NCBI GenBank assembly: GCA_947561585.1
Contig: CANNZV010002522.1
Coordinates: 43,634 to 107,633 of the forward strand
Source: Caprella mutica
Lineage: Eukaryota; Arthropoda; Malacostraca; Amphipoda; Caprellidae
DNA length: 64,000 nucleotides
Direction: 5' to 3'
Part shown: piece after piece, positions 33,778 through 45,648 of the stretch
Layout: each line of letters starts with the position of its first letter
How positions within the stretch are numbered: the stretch's first letter is position 1
The notes under the pieces: generated by a model
What the model was told of the DNA's origin: nothing
What the model saw: the letters and a program-made list of their open reading frames with translations, nothing else
Database searches by the model: none
Made by a program: the position numbers and the translations under genes

Positions 33778-33898
33778 GAAATTGAAGCTGTATTGTAGTA
33801 ATTGAAACAATATTACAATAATTGAAACAATATTACAATAATTGAAACAATATTACAATAATTGAAACAATATTACAATAATTGAAACAATATTATAA
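33778..33898 (+). repeat. 20-bp tandem array, 6 units
   Basis: ATTGAAACAATATTACAATA repeats exactly every 20 bp from about 33801, with a degenerate first unit. It abuts the SINE-like element. Confidence 0.9.
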
Positions 33899-34260
33899 CT
33901 AGATTAAGAGCACTCGGTAGAGCGCATACCTCCGCCACCGCTTATCCGTTTCCTACCAAAATATAATAAACTGGTGACTGGATAGTGTGACCAGTCGTCC
34001 CACCAAGTTGAATTCAGAATGGTTCAATACTTTTTGAGTTATTGAGTTATAAATGACCTTGACCTTGATCTTTGACCGGGTCGCTCCCCAAATGCTACCA
34101 ACAGGTCACTGAACATTGACCAATCGTTTCACCAAATTTCAGGCAATTTGGTTCAACACTTTTTCAGTTATGCGAATAGCAAAATGATAAATATATAAAT
34201 AAATAAATAAATAAAATATAACCTTCCCGCATTTTGCAAAGGTTATAATAGGAAAAATAG
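33899..34260 (+). mobile_element. SINE-like or non-LTR-derived interspersed element
   Basis: The head GCACTCGGTAGAGCGCATAC then CTCCGCC resembles tRNA-related heads of invertebrate interspersed repeats. Then come two related halves (GACCAGTCGTCCCACCAAGT and GACCAATCGTTTCACCAAAT, each followed by TTTTTGAGTTAT- or TTTTTCAGTTAT-like words), a (TAAA)n run at 34190-34215, and a terminal TAACCTTCCCGCATTTTGCA then AAGGTTATA. It is GC-richer than the surroundings. Class assignment is by resemblance only. Confidence 0.6.
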
Positions 34261-35087
34261 TATAATAATTGAGACAGTATTATAATCTTTAAATATATCA
34301 TAGTAATTGAAATTATGTTAAAGTTATCTCTTCCAACCTTATTATCAGATTGAGTCAAGTTATGATTGTTCTTTAAAAAAAATAATTGTGATATTTTTTA
34401 AATTAGATTTAAAACAATTCTATCTAATGGAGAAGGAATTTGTTGCAATGTTTCTATTATTCCAAATATCAAGAGACTCTTATCAATTAACGCATGTTAT
34501 TTTTATTTAAAACTATCTATTACAATTGCTATTAATAATAAATTTATAGAAAATATTTAGTAATAATTTTCAATATATAAATATTCCTCAAATTATTTCT
34601 TTTTTCGATAATATTATTATGTATTATTCTTCTCTCAGCTCTATGGTTTGCCTTTCATTTTCCCATAAAAGGCTGTTCATATTTTATCCGTTAGTTGCCA
34701 AAGTTTTCATTATTGTAATTAAAGTCGCAATATTAGGACGATATTTCACGTGGATTTATCTTCCAAAGAAACTTATTCAGGGTTGAATAAGATTTCGGTC
34801 TAAATCCACGGACTTTTCTCTCGATATTTGATTTACTTTCTCACATCTTTTTTAAATTGTTGAATCTGGTTTTTGAAATACTTTGAAAAGGAAACAAACT
34901 TTAAATTAATGTGATTAAATTATAATTTATTCCGAAATGAAAATTGAAGTCCGGTAAAGGTTAATTTATATTCTTTCGTTCAGGTTGAGAATAAGTAAAG
35001 TATGAAATATTCCGATAATCTCAAATTAAGTCGTCAACTAAAGTGTTTAGTAATTGCCTTTCTAATTGCCATTCTAAACTATTTATG
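34261..35087. other. Unassigned AT-rich sequence
   Basis: Nothing recognisable. Confidence 0.35.
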
Positions 35088-35440
35088 AGGACTGACACTC
35101 ACTAGTGTGATGATGTAGTCACTGATTAGTGTGATGATGTACAGTCACTCACTAGTGTAGCATGTACAGTCACAAACTAGTGTGATGATATACAGTGACT
35201 CACTAGTGTGAGGATGTACAGTCACTCACTAGTGTGATGATATACAGTGACTCACTAGTGTGAGGATGTACAGTCACTCACTAGTGAGAGGATGTACAGT
35301 CACTCACTAGTGTGACTATGTACAGTCACTCACTAGTGTGAGCATGTGCAGTCACTCACTAGTGTAGCATGTACAGGCACTCACTAGTGTGAGCATGTAC
35401 AGTCACTCACTAGTGTGAACATGTACAGTCACTCACTACA
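35088..35440 (+). repeat. 26-bp mini-satellite, about 13 units
   Basis: The unit is GTACAGTCACTCACTAGTGT plus GAGGAT or GATGAT. CACTAGTG is itself palindromic, so each unit has a small symmetric core. Confidence 0.9.
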
Positions 35441-35453
35441 ACGCTAATTTATC

Positions 35454-35493
35454 CATATAATTGTATAAATGTTTATATTTATACAATTATATG
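35454..35493. repeat. Perfect 16-bp hairpin
   Basis: CATATAATTGTATAAA (35454-35469) and TTTATACAATTATATG (35478-35493) flank an 8-nt loop, just after the 26-bp array. Confidence 0.8.
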
Positions 35494-36074
35494 ATCATTA
35501 TGACATTTAAGTTATAAATTTTCTCTTCTTTAAAAAATCTCTCCTCCCTTTCTCTGCATTGCTGTTCCTATTTTTTTCACGTCACTCCTTTTTATTACGG
35601 GGGACAAACACACAAAAAATAGTTTGTGTCCACAGAAGATTAGGAAAAATAAGCCACAGTAGGTAATTTTATATTCGAAATATTCATGCAATGCTTCGAA
35701 AAATTTAGGGTGAGCCAGAGTAGATTCCGCTTTGGCATGTTCCTACAGTAAAATTATCACTTAATAAAATTATTAATATGTTTTCTTTATACGTACAAAG
35801 ATATTTTTAATATGCTGATGGTAATATAAAATATTATTAATATATTATACACTATTTTATAATCATTAGTTTTAATTGATTAATGATTATCTCTAAAATA
35901 TAGGTATTAAGACCTCCATCAAAAGAATCTTTGTTCATTTTATAGTTTATTAGACCAATTATGTATATTTAGATTTTTAAATAAACATCGAAGGAGTACC
36001 TACATTCGACAGTAAAGGAATATTCGTTTACTGAAGTCACTTAATAGTGTGTCATTCATTATTAATGAATGTTT
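35494..36074. other. Unassigned AT-rich sequence
   Basis: No repeat or gene seen. Confidence 0.35.
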
Positions 36075-36960
36075 ATCTACAATGTCGTCCAAAAAAGTGC
36101 CTTATCTATTTTTCCTCCCAAAGTTATTTTTTTACATTTGTTTTCATATTTTTCAGGTGATAAATAGGCAACAGGCCTGGGAAATTCTTTTGACATCAGT
36201 ATGAATCCAGCTGTAGGCTCTACTGCGCAGCAGCGGATGAAAATCATCGAATCGTGTCTTGCCACATAATCAGTTGTTCTGGCGCAGCGGTAATTCAAGA
36301 GAGATTTTGGAAGGAACAATATACCTGATAATAGGACAATTCGTTTATTGGTTAGCATATTGAAGCTGACAGGAAGTTTGGCAGACCAAGAAAGGTCACA
36401 GAGATCGACAATGTGCAGCTCTCAGTATTCAGAATTTGCTAGAATGCTTTGAGAAATCCCCCACTGAAGTGAGCCTTGTCACTAAAGAAAATCATACCCA
36501 ACTTGAAGGATATTTTCAATCCTTTGACTGATGTTTTCACAAAATGTATCTCCTTCTGAAATATTGCTATCAGTTTGACTTTGCAAGACATCAATGTTTT
36601 AGGGTAAGAGCTTAAAGTCATTAAAGATAATCCTTATGACTGATGTTTTAAAAAGTCAGTATCTTGTGAAGATGGCGTGTTGATTTTCAGTGGGATCCTA
36701 AGGGCGCTCTCGCAAGTTCTGAATATTATTAGGAATTTTGACTGAACTATGTTGACATCTCTGGCCTTTATGGGTATCTGCAACTCTTCCTGTCTCCTTC
36801 GATATGCTAACCAACCGTTTATGCAAAATCACTCTTGATTTGCCGTTGCGTCAGAATGACTGATTTTACGGCAAAGTACGATTCGAAAGAATCGTCAAAA
36901 GAATCTTCAAAGCCTGTTTCCTACTTATCACCAGAAAAAATTGGTGATGGTTGTAATGTG
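36075..36960. mobile_element. Decayed Tc1/mariner-type transposon in a large inverted arrangement
   Basis: The outer parts are inverted copies of one repeat: 36080-36360 on the minus strand and 36800-36960 on the plus strand (ATATGCTAACCAA, then CCGCTGCGCC or CCGTTGCGTC). Inside these, 36361-36470 (plus strand) encodes KFGRPRKVTE-like residues typical of the helix-turn-helix region, and its inverted relative is at 36680-36800. On the minus strand near 36490-36460 is FFSDKAHF, the first-aspartate motif of this superfamily (usually FSDEAHF), preceded through frameshifts by residues resembling FCENISQRIEN. Many stops and frameshifts make the gene dead. The 93-codon open frame 36077-36358 (minus) is part of the repeated outer segment and has no known domain. 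Confidence 0.6.
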
Positions 36961-37206
36961 GTAAATTTCACATGTTAACATCTGTTATTGAATTGTTTAT
37001 TGACATGTGGATGTAATGTGGTAAATTACATATGATTAACTTCTGTAATTTAAATGGTAATTGACATTAATAGAACTATAAATCCGGTCTTTATTAATTA
37101 CTCATTTAACTTTATGTGTCAATGTAATGAAGTTGAATTGGAAAAAACTGATATTCATGCAGTTCTTTTAAATTTTAATTGAACGACCAACTATAATTAA
37201 TACTAA
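36961..37206. other. Unassigned AT-rich sequence
   Basis: A short direct duplication (GGATGTAATGTGGTAAATT(T/A)CA-type words at about 36950 and 37010) is the only structure. Confidence 0.4.
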
Positions 37207-37392
37207 TTAAAGATTTAATCTATTTCCTACAAATAAATTTTCAAAGAACTGTGTAAAGGAAGTTCTTCTTCTTGACTGATATCCAATTTGAAGGAGTAGC
37301 TTAATTTCTGACGGTGGTATTTCCTGGAGAGTTGAGAGACCAGCTACGGATATCATTTCACTAATAACAAACTTCTGTCCACCATACAGCAC
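37207..37392 (-). pseudogene. Coding-like repeat fragment, copy 1
   Basis: The open frame (61 codons) contains QKFVISEMISVAGLS then EIPPSEIKLL and QIGYQS, and is closely matched by the minus-strand frame at 47921-48136. Over the best 35 codons the two copies differ at eight codons, four of them synonymous. It is a repeated protein-coding remnant; I do not recognise the protein. It could be a piece of a transposon or an exon of a duplicated gene. Confidence 0.5.
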
Positions 37393-39839
37393 TCGCTAAT
37401 ATACAATACTGGGACTCAGAAACTATTTCTTGTTGAAAACTGAATTTTACATTTAATATTCCTAACTTAATTTTACGATCTCTTTTTTTCAGTCGGATGA
37501 TTTATAATACTGTAGCTTTGGCTTTTTGCATATGTATAGCAAAATATTCTTGTCTCAAAATATTTTTCTTGATAATTCTTTCTCACCATTTTTTGTTATC
37601 ACTTCCTTCACAGGGATATGATACAGGATTAGTGAACTGCGAAGTGAAGACCTGACATGCATTCAATTTAGTTAAATCGTAGATTTATTCAAGCGTAGAC
37701 CATGAATTTAGAAATCACTGAACCGTATTCTTTGTTAAATAGACATACACACATCAGACATCCACAATCAGTCATTTACCATCAGTTTACCAATAACTCA
37801 ACATATTTACATTTCAATTACATTTCAAATGCGTATGTCTATAATTACCGTTATGCTGTCGGCTTTACAGTTCTATAGCCTACTGTGTACAATTTAGTTA
37901 TATATAGTTCGTTCTTTCTTTCAAGGATTAGGATTTGCTTAGTCACTCTACTGAAGTAAGTTTTCAGAAAATCTCTCGACAAAAAGTCACACGAATTCTT
38001 TGTGGTGGCAAGTTTGTGATAAGTTTGAAGTCATCTTTAGGAAGGATTGACAGTTGGGTCGGTGTGTGGATTGGATTGAAGATCGACTTTGCCTGCTTAT
38101 AAAGGATTGGATAATGGAACTCTTGGATGCAATATTTGCTTTCTAAAAGTTAGTATGCATAAAAAAAATATTTATGGAGCAATGTATATGTGGTATTGAG
38201 AGTATATTCGTTCCATATTTTAATAATTAGATCAGAGATTTCAGATTGTGTGAGGTGTGTTTTGAGTTTATATAATTCAATCTTCTAAACATTATTATTT
38301 ATTTACAATTCTCTTTTCAATTTGAATATAATTGATTTATCTAATAATTTATTTCATTTTATTTTCACCCAATCATCGCACTTAAGCGATAGGCTTGCAC
38401 GAAATATATGCAGTGGAAACTTGTTGACAATAAAAAAGGAATAGTAAAAAATATAAATCCAATCATCTCTTCCAATATTTGTTGATGAAAATCCTTCATC
38501 AACCGCGTGATGAGAGTTAGAATTTACATACCTTACAAAACAACCTTTTTCATATTTTGATCGCAAATATTCCAGAATTGATTATCGTCTCAATCTCCAA
38601 AACACTGATTGTTTATGAGTTTAATATGCAAATATTTTAAACAGAATATTTTATTTTGAAAACGTGCAATATATAGGAAATTATTTTATCTTTCAAGATA
38701 ATAAATTATATACATATCCTCTGATTTTATGTCTAACATTTCCGGAGTCAAATATTCGAGTTTGACTCTATTTGAGGTTGAGTCAAATATTCAAGTCAAA
38801 GATCCAGTCGATTTTTTCACCATCTCTGTTCTTCGATGCATCATTATTTTATGTTTGAAATTTACTCTGCATCCGTTCATACAAGGCATATAATACATTG
38901 CTTTTCATTACTTTTATTTATTTATAATATACTTCTTTATCTTCAATCGAGTGAAGATAAATGATTTTACAATTCATTGGATGATGAAATCTAACATACA
39001 ATAGATAATAAATATAGAGTTTGGAACATCATTAATATTGCAGATCACTGTTTTTCCTAGAATATTATATCACTTTGCAGTCCTTTTGACACTTGAAAAA
39101 GAATTTTAGAAAAGGTGTGTGAAAAATACCTTACTCAAGTACGAATATGCATAGAATGACTAGAATCTGTTAAAAGTTAGGAAAAGATTCTAAATAATTA
39201 CTAATATTTAGTTTGATTGGGATATTGGATTAGGTAACGAGTCATTAAAGTCTGTAAGGTACATAAAAATTTCGAGTAATTTCAAATTCTCCGACAGAAA
39301 AAGAATAAAGAATTTTCATGTAATTTATTCATGTTTGTTCAAACTCTCTTCTAGAAAATTTCTAAAACAAGGAATATGCAAATTCATGAAGGGCGCAATT
39401 AACAATCCAATAATTTTCGTAATGAAAAGCATAACAAGTGTGATTCAAGCTTGCTGAAGCCATGTGCTCCTGTAATTGGTTATAAATTTCCAAGGATGTT
39501 ACTACCTTCACTGTTGCTAAATACATTCAATTTGTTTGCAGTGAGCGATAATTATTATAGAGTTTCATTGTTTTTTCAATTCATCTCAGGTTTAAAGTAA
39601 TTTTTGAAATGTAGAATTTGTGATGAATAAATGAATATTGAGTTTTAGCGACATACATACATACAATGCTATAGGACAGAAACCACTTACTGTTAATACT
39701 GGTAGACATTATTATTGTGTTGCCAGTGATAGTCTTTTAAATAATGTATTTGCGCAATAGAAATATTGCAAAAACAAATAAATATTCGCTTCATCTTTTA
39801 TCGTCTATTCCGTTGATAATTTAAAGATATAATTATTAT
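37393..39839. other. Unassigned AT-rich sequence
   Basis: No gene recognised. GAGTCAAATATTC occurs twice around 38745-38795 with an inverted GTTTGACTC between them. The minus frame at 38354-38566 is not convincing. Confidence 0.35.
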
Positions 39840-39982
39840 AATGATCAAAGTTAGATAGCGAAGAAAGAAAATATTGAAGATATATATTAATCATAGTTAA
39901 ATAGTGAGAAAAGAAAATATTGAAGATATATAATGATCAAAGTTAGATAGTGAAGGGATTAAATATTGAAGATAGAATAGAC
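39840..39982 (+). repeat. About 50-bp tandem repeat, 3 degenerate units
   Basis: Each unit runs ATGATCAAAGTTAGATAGTG then AAAATATTGAAGATATATA. Confidence 0.75.
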
Positions 39983-41490
39983 GTCTAGTGTAAACCTTTG
40001 GAGAAATATGTTCAGATCCCAGGTTTATAGTAAAACTAATATTCTTTAATATGTTGAATTATTAATTTGATATCTATAATCTACGCAACATATCACACAT
40101 ATTTGTACACATTCCACTACACAGTATCATTGCATGGTTACCCAGGTCGAAGGAGCTATCTATATTTTCTTATTGTTAATAGGTTTCAAAACAATCTATA
40201 GTAGCTATACAAATGTGAAGATGGGTGTCGGTCATCACTGTACCAATTGACGCTGCAGTGAAGAGAAGCCCTTGAGGTAAGTTATTGGAATATTGGTATG
40301 TCTCTGTTATTAATTCATATAGTTAAATTATGGATTAATAATTTGTGTTACAATAATTATTATTGAGTGATAATTAGTTTTAAAAAGTAACATAATAAAA
40401 TGCAATCAATAATCATTAAATAGAATACATATCTAATTTATAGGTTATGTGAACACATAGGATATATCTATTCTAAAAAATATAGAAATAAAGAGTAAAG
40501 CTTCATCAGGTATACAATTTTAAAGAAGTAGAAACATATTGATCAACTACACGACAAATTTTATAACGTAATTATTTTATCTGCGTGATCGAATTAATTC
40601 AGTGTCAATGTCCATTAATATCAATTAGAGTTTCCTCCAGGATTTTCCTTGGTCAATATCTGTCAAATATATCTATGTATAACTTCTCAAGAAAACTGAG
40701 TCATATATTATTTAGCTCTTATTCAAGTGATTCCTTTACGATTTGCACCCGCTATTACACTTTCTGATTTCTACAGAAAGTTTAACTATCAGAAATTTAT
40801 ATGGGGGATATCAATGTTTGCGACTTTATTATGTTCATAGAATAGTTTAACCATTTCTAGGTATGCACTATTATAAATAGCTAATTATAAGCAGGCTATT
40901 ATCAATTTGGAATTTTGAAAAATTCTTACCTGCAGTTATGATATAGCTAAACTAATTCAAATAAAAGTGAAATAATAGTTATTAGTGTTGTGACTATATT
41001 CTCTTTGAAATATGCTTTATATTCTCTGAAAAAATATTCACGATATTTTCTAAATTAGTTCTTTTATGCTTTGAAATATGCTTTATATTCTTTGAAAATA
41101 TGCTTAGTATTATTTTTAAGCGCTCAAAAAAGTATTATTTGTATGCTCAATCAATAAATGCGCTGTAATTCGATTGATGAACCTGATACAATGAGGTAAG
41201 CAAGCCCTTTAAATCGCGTTTAATGCCAATCGTATGTTTTTTTGCAATGGAATTAAATCTTTGAAGTCATTGAAGTAGTTGAATGAATTCTCGCTAATAC
41301 TTTAACCCTAATTTGACAACAGTCTCCTAAAATGCCTACTTAATTACTATATATAGTTTTTTATTTGATTTAGGTAATTTTCAGGTGAATGAAGTATCTC
41401 TGACCATATACATATGCATACCAGTTTCATAAAGAATATATTTATTCATGAAAAGAATATTTTCTAAAAAGAAAGAAGAAGAATATCTTA
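39983..41490. other. Unassigned AT-rich sequence
   Basis: Only a loose duplication of TTTGAAATATGCTTTATATT (about 41005 and 41070) was noticed. The frame at 40585-40767 is unconvincing. Confidence 0.35.
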
Positions 41491-41775
41491 TACAGGGTGC
41501 TGAGAAAGTCCCCGATCATATAAAAAATGTTAATTTAATGAGTTATGATGGATGAAATAAAACAAAACTTATCACACAATATCTCAATAAACCCATTTAA
41601 CAGTTCTACCAATTAGTTTTCAATATGACCACCATTGGCAGCCATTACTCTCTCGAGTCTACCTCTGTAGCTCTTTACTGCGGCTCGGAACGTTTCTTGA
41701 GGAATTTTGGCCCCTTGTCGCTCGAGGGACTTCTTCAGAAATTCCGTACTATCATGAGCTGTAGATGGACCACTG
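41491..41775 (-). pseudogene. Internally deleted mariner-like element with transposase C-terminus
   Basis: A TACAGGGTGCTGAGAAAGTC end is at 41491. On the minus strand, an uninterrupted reading frame from about 41775 to a stop near 41620 reads ...TAHDSTEFLKKS, LERQGAKIPQETFRAAVKSY and RGRLERVMAANGGHIEN. This is the usual C-terminus of mariner-like (DDE_3 type) transposases; the step from AHDSTEFL to LERQGAKIPQ lacks the residues normally between, suggesting an internal deletion. The opposite terminal repeat was not found, so the left part of the gene is gone. The plus frame 41625-41840 is its shadow. Confidence 0.7.
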
Positions 41776-43009
41776 TAGATAGACCACTCACAACGGACCC
41801 TGGTCCGTTATATTTACTTGCTCCATTCGTTTGTATATAACAGCTTCCGGACAGGAGAAATGTAGTTTAATAATTTCCTCTTAATTTTTACATAGACGAT
41901 TAAAAAGACAATTATAAAGTGTTGATCCGTTTTATTAGAACTATACAATGGACCAACGTTCGAAAACAATATAAAATAAGTAGAATTATAGTTGTATAAT
42001 CTTTTGATCGTATTGGTATGATGTTAAAAGGCCGAATGGCCGAAATAAGGTGCAATGGTAGAGTATATATTTTCCTTTCTTTTCCATTTTGGTTTGGTGG
42101 TCAACAGAAAATGTTTGCCAGATTTGTTTACTGCAAAGACAGGATGTGTTTGTGGTTATAATTAATATATGTATATACTTTAAAATTGAATAACCAAGGG
42201 TTGTGCCCAGATGGATGGAAAAGTTAGTAAGTCAAGTTTACTATACCTTAGGTTTAAGACGGGTTAAATTCTTTATCTAGCTGAGGCCTCCATAGGCAAC
42301 CATCGTACGACTTAGAATATGGAAATCTCCATCAATCCTGGAGGTGGAGATAGGATCTGGAGTGAGTTAAGAATCGTGCAACTTCGTGGATCAGCAACTG
42401 TGTCTCGACGATTGAGATTGGGTCCTTCAAGACAGAATCAGGACCGTATGAGATCATAATACGAGGCCGAACCAGCATTAGAAGCAGATTTTAAGACAGA
42501 TTCCTGATTCCTGAACGAGCCATTAAATTTTTACACCTGAAGTAACTGTGATTTCGACGAGTTTCCTGTCGCAGCCAATTAAGAAAACCTATTTACTTCC
42601 CATTCATAACCCCCCTACCCGTGTGTTTAGGAGTGGAAAGGAAAACCTGCCATCTGTTATCTTCATCCTCACTATTGTAAGGCAACACCTGTATATTAGT
42701 GTAAATCATTTCCTATTTGCATTATAGAAAAATACATAGTTACGATTCCATAACCTTTCATTCTGATTACTCATTAAGAGTACAGTACAGTAATATAAAT
42801 ATCTTAAAGATAAAAAATAACGTTAAACAATAAATTCATACAAATTTTTGTATTTATCACCAACTATATATTACCTACTTAGCTAGATGGCCGAACAGCC
42901 TTAAATTATTTACCACGCTGACATGTAAATTATATGAACTTGATTGATGAAAATATTTTGATTAATTAGATGAAAAAGAAAGCAGTAATCAGTAAGAAAA
43001 TATAGCTTC
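41776..43009. other. Unassigned; GC-richer patch at 42260-42680
   Basis: 41805-41820 contains the small palindrome ACGGACCCTGGTCCGT. AAGGCCGAATGGCCGAAATA (42030) and ATGGCCGAACAGCC (42887) are similar but in the same orientation, so they are not terminal inverted repeats. 42260-42680 is less AT-rich than average with no long frame; origin unknown. Confidence 0.35.
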
Positions 43010-43552
43010 CAACATACATTGGATTCAGAGCAACATACATTGGAGTCAGAGCAACATGCATTGGAGTCAGCGCAACATAAATTGGAGTCAGCCCCAAAAT
43101 ACAGTCATGCCCAACCATACATTGGATTCAGCCCCAACATGCATTGGAGTCAGAGCAACATACATTGGAGTCAGCCCCAAAATACAGTCATTCCCAACCA
43201 TACATTAGAGTCAGCCCCAACATGCATTGGAGTCAGCCCAACGTACATTGGAATCATGTCCAAGAATACATTGGAGTCAGCCCCAATATGCATTGTTGTC
43301 TGCACCAACATACTTGTTTGGCAGCTCCAACATACATTGGAGTCAACCGAAACATACATTGGAATGTTCCTCAATATGCATTGGAGTCATGTCCCAACAT
43401 TCATTTGAGTCAGCCCCAACATTAATTGGAGTCAAGCCCTAACATACATTGAAGTCAAGCCCCAACATACATTGGAGTCAAGTACCAACACCAATATACA
43501 TTGGAGTTAAGCCCCAATATACATTAGAGTCAAGCCCAACCTACATTGGTGT
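43010..43552 (+). repeat. 21-22-bp mini-satellite with 83-bp higher-order unit
   Basis: Units are of the type ACATACATTGGAGTCAGAGC plus A, with longer variants ACATACATTGGAGTCAGCCC plus CA. A compound unit with CCAAAATACAGTCAT is repeated 83 bp apart (ATTGG at 43081 and 43164). Frames are open on both strands (43019-43442) because stops are absent from the unit; they are not genes. Confidence 0.9.
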
Positions 43553-45399
43553 CGATCCCCATCATTATAATGTATTCATATCTAAATTATTCACCCCTGC
43601 AGTTTAGTCTAAAATTTTTGAAGTTTGAGCTGAACTCAAAGATTCGTATTTCTAAACCTAAAAGACTGCATGTAAAACGTAAATGAGAAAGCATTCAATG
43701 CTTCTAGTTCACAAAACGTTTAATAAGTTTTCCCGCGAGGGATACAATGAAAATTAGGCCTATAAAAAGTATCAACTGTATTGTAACTAATCATATATAC
43801 TTCAAGAGTAATATTTGCATGTACTAAATCCCATAAACAACTGAATTCCGTAAAACCTATTATACTTTAGAGGCTATTAAAATGATAAAAACTTATTAAT
43901 TCAAATAATTGCAGAGTTATGCAAAGTAAATAATGCACTTATGGTAATAAACCCCCACTTATGCTTCTGTTATCCCTACTATATAATTTTCTTTCGGATT
44001 CTCGAACTTTCAGGTGTGTTCGTCAGAAACTTTATGATTTATACAAGGATGCAAATTGTTTTTGTGCCAAATGATGTCTAGCTAATTAAATTCTAATTTA
44101 ATTTACCTTGTTAAAATGCTATCCATATCATTAAAATATGCAGTTTGTCTGATCACCAAACAAAATGGCAATTACTCATTAAAATTGGTTCTTAATTAAC
44201 CAGTAGTCGGTTCATTGCAAGCAATAATGACCGTGTAGCTCCCACGAATAATTTCCGTAATTATTTCAACTTTTTGGTAGAAAACAAAGAAAGAAATTTA
44301 GAAAGGGTTCGAGCGGATCAAACGTCTTCACTCATATGTCATTTATGTCAAGTTTATATTTATTTTCTTCCCATAAAATGATAATAAAGATTTACAGTCG
44401 CTATCAAAAGATTAAGGTGACTGCTAGAAGAATGGATATGGATTTTATTAAAATGCAGAATGAAGAGAATGCTTTTAAAAGTTTTTATCACCAAATCCCT
44501 TCATTCTCTTTATGGATAATATTATTTTCTGTATTTTCAAATGAGAAAAATAATTGTCGAAGTAGTTGAGTACATCTAATTCTCTCGAAAAATAGATAAA
44601 TAAGATGAGCATACTCGTGAAGTAATTAATCACACATCATAACAGTTCGCTGAGAGGGTAATTGTTTTGAAGTTTGAATGTAGGCAGGATTAAATCTGAA
44701 CCAATGAAATTACTGTTTACCATACTAAATCGTTCCACACTTAAATAGTAATACATCTTCTATAGTACATATAGAATTAGAAAAGGAAATTGTGAGTTTT
44801 CGTTCAATTTGTTTCGGAAAGTAAAATAAAATAACATAGTGGATATAATGCAAACATTCTCAGAGTAATAATAGAAATGTTTTTTTGTTGTTGATGGAAT
44901 CGTGTAAATATTGAATAATCAAAATTTAGGGATTTGTGAAAATAGCTATTTCTTTGTATATATTAAATCAGTAGTGCTCTATTATTCTGTTTTCTATTCT
45001 CCTAATCTGTTTGTTCTTTTTTGAGCTACAAAGAGAAATTATAGAAAGCTTTCTGTTTCGTAAATTAGACAAAAGAGATATGGTGAGTTGGATACCGCAG
45101 GGAAATTCCTACTAATTGTTTGCAGACACTCGCACGAATTTTTGTCATGATTTTAATCAGATTAGCAATGTATATAAGAGGTCAAGTCACTCAAAACAAT
45201 ATAGTAGAGCGAGTTTATTCAGCACTTTATTTAATAATACATGAGTTTTCAGTGTCCCGGTATTATCAGCAATAATTATATGAAATTATAATATTCATAC
45301 ATGCTAGCTAACTCGTATTTTAGCCGAGGTTTATGTTTAAAATTGAACAAGAAATCACCATGAAGGTTAATAATGCTATATATATTCACATAAGGTACG
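43553..45399. other. Unassigned AT-rich sequence
   Basis: No recognisable gene; the frame at 44336-44569 is unremarkable. Confidence 0.35.
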
Positions 45400-45611
45400 T
45401 ATGTTTCGATTTATCGGTCAGTTCCAAACATTTTTTCACTGAAAAAATATATAATATTTTTCAATTAGCTTTTACTTGAATTGGTATCTTGAATTGCTAA
45501 AAGCTTGTACCATGAATACGAAATATAATTGAATTCAAATAACAATTATTATTATGTGTATTTTTCTTACATGATCGAAAATGTGAAACTGTCCAATAAC
45601 TTGAAACATCC
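45400..45611. mobile_element. Small MITE, full copy
   Basis: The left end is ATGTTTCGATTTATCGGTCA then GTTCCAAACATTTTTTCAC. The right end is TTACATGATCGAAAATGTGA then AACTGTCCAATAACTTGAAA. Interior AATTGGTATC and GTACCATGAATAC are family hallmarks. Confidence 0.7.
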
Positions 45612-45619
45612 CAAACAAA

Positions 45620-45648
45620 CTCCATCCGCCTCGAATAGGCGGATGGAG
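45620..45648. repeat. GC-rich perfect 12-bp hairpin
   Basis: CTCCATCCGCCT (45620-45631) and AGGCGGATGGAG (45637-45648) with loop CGAAT, nine bases after a MITE end and strikingly GC-rich for this region. No poly-T follows, so a bacterial-type terminator reading is not appropriate in this context. Confidence 0.75.

Noticed and set aside
35088..35440. CRISPR-like regular array
   Set aside because: There are no unique spacers; units are contiguous, and the sequence context is that of an animal genome.
42030..42900. A foldback element bounded by GGCCGAA words
   Set aside because: The two GGCCGAA blocks are in the same orientation and too short; no opposed arrays are present.
43019..43442. Overlapping open frames on both strands in the 43-kb array
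   Set aside because: Three plus-strand frames and one minus-strand frame are open at once, which is a property of the repeat unit.
45620..45648. Rho-independent terminator
   Set aside because: The genome appears eukaryotic and no T run follows the stem.
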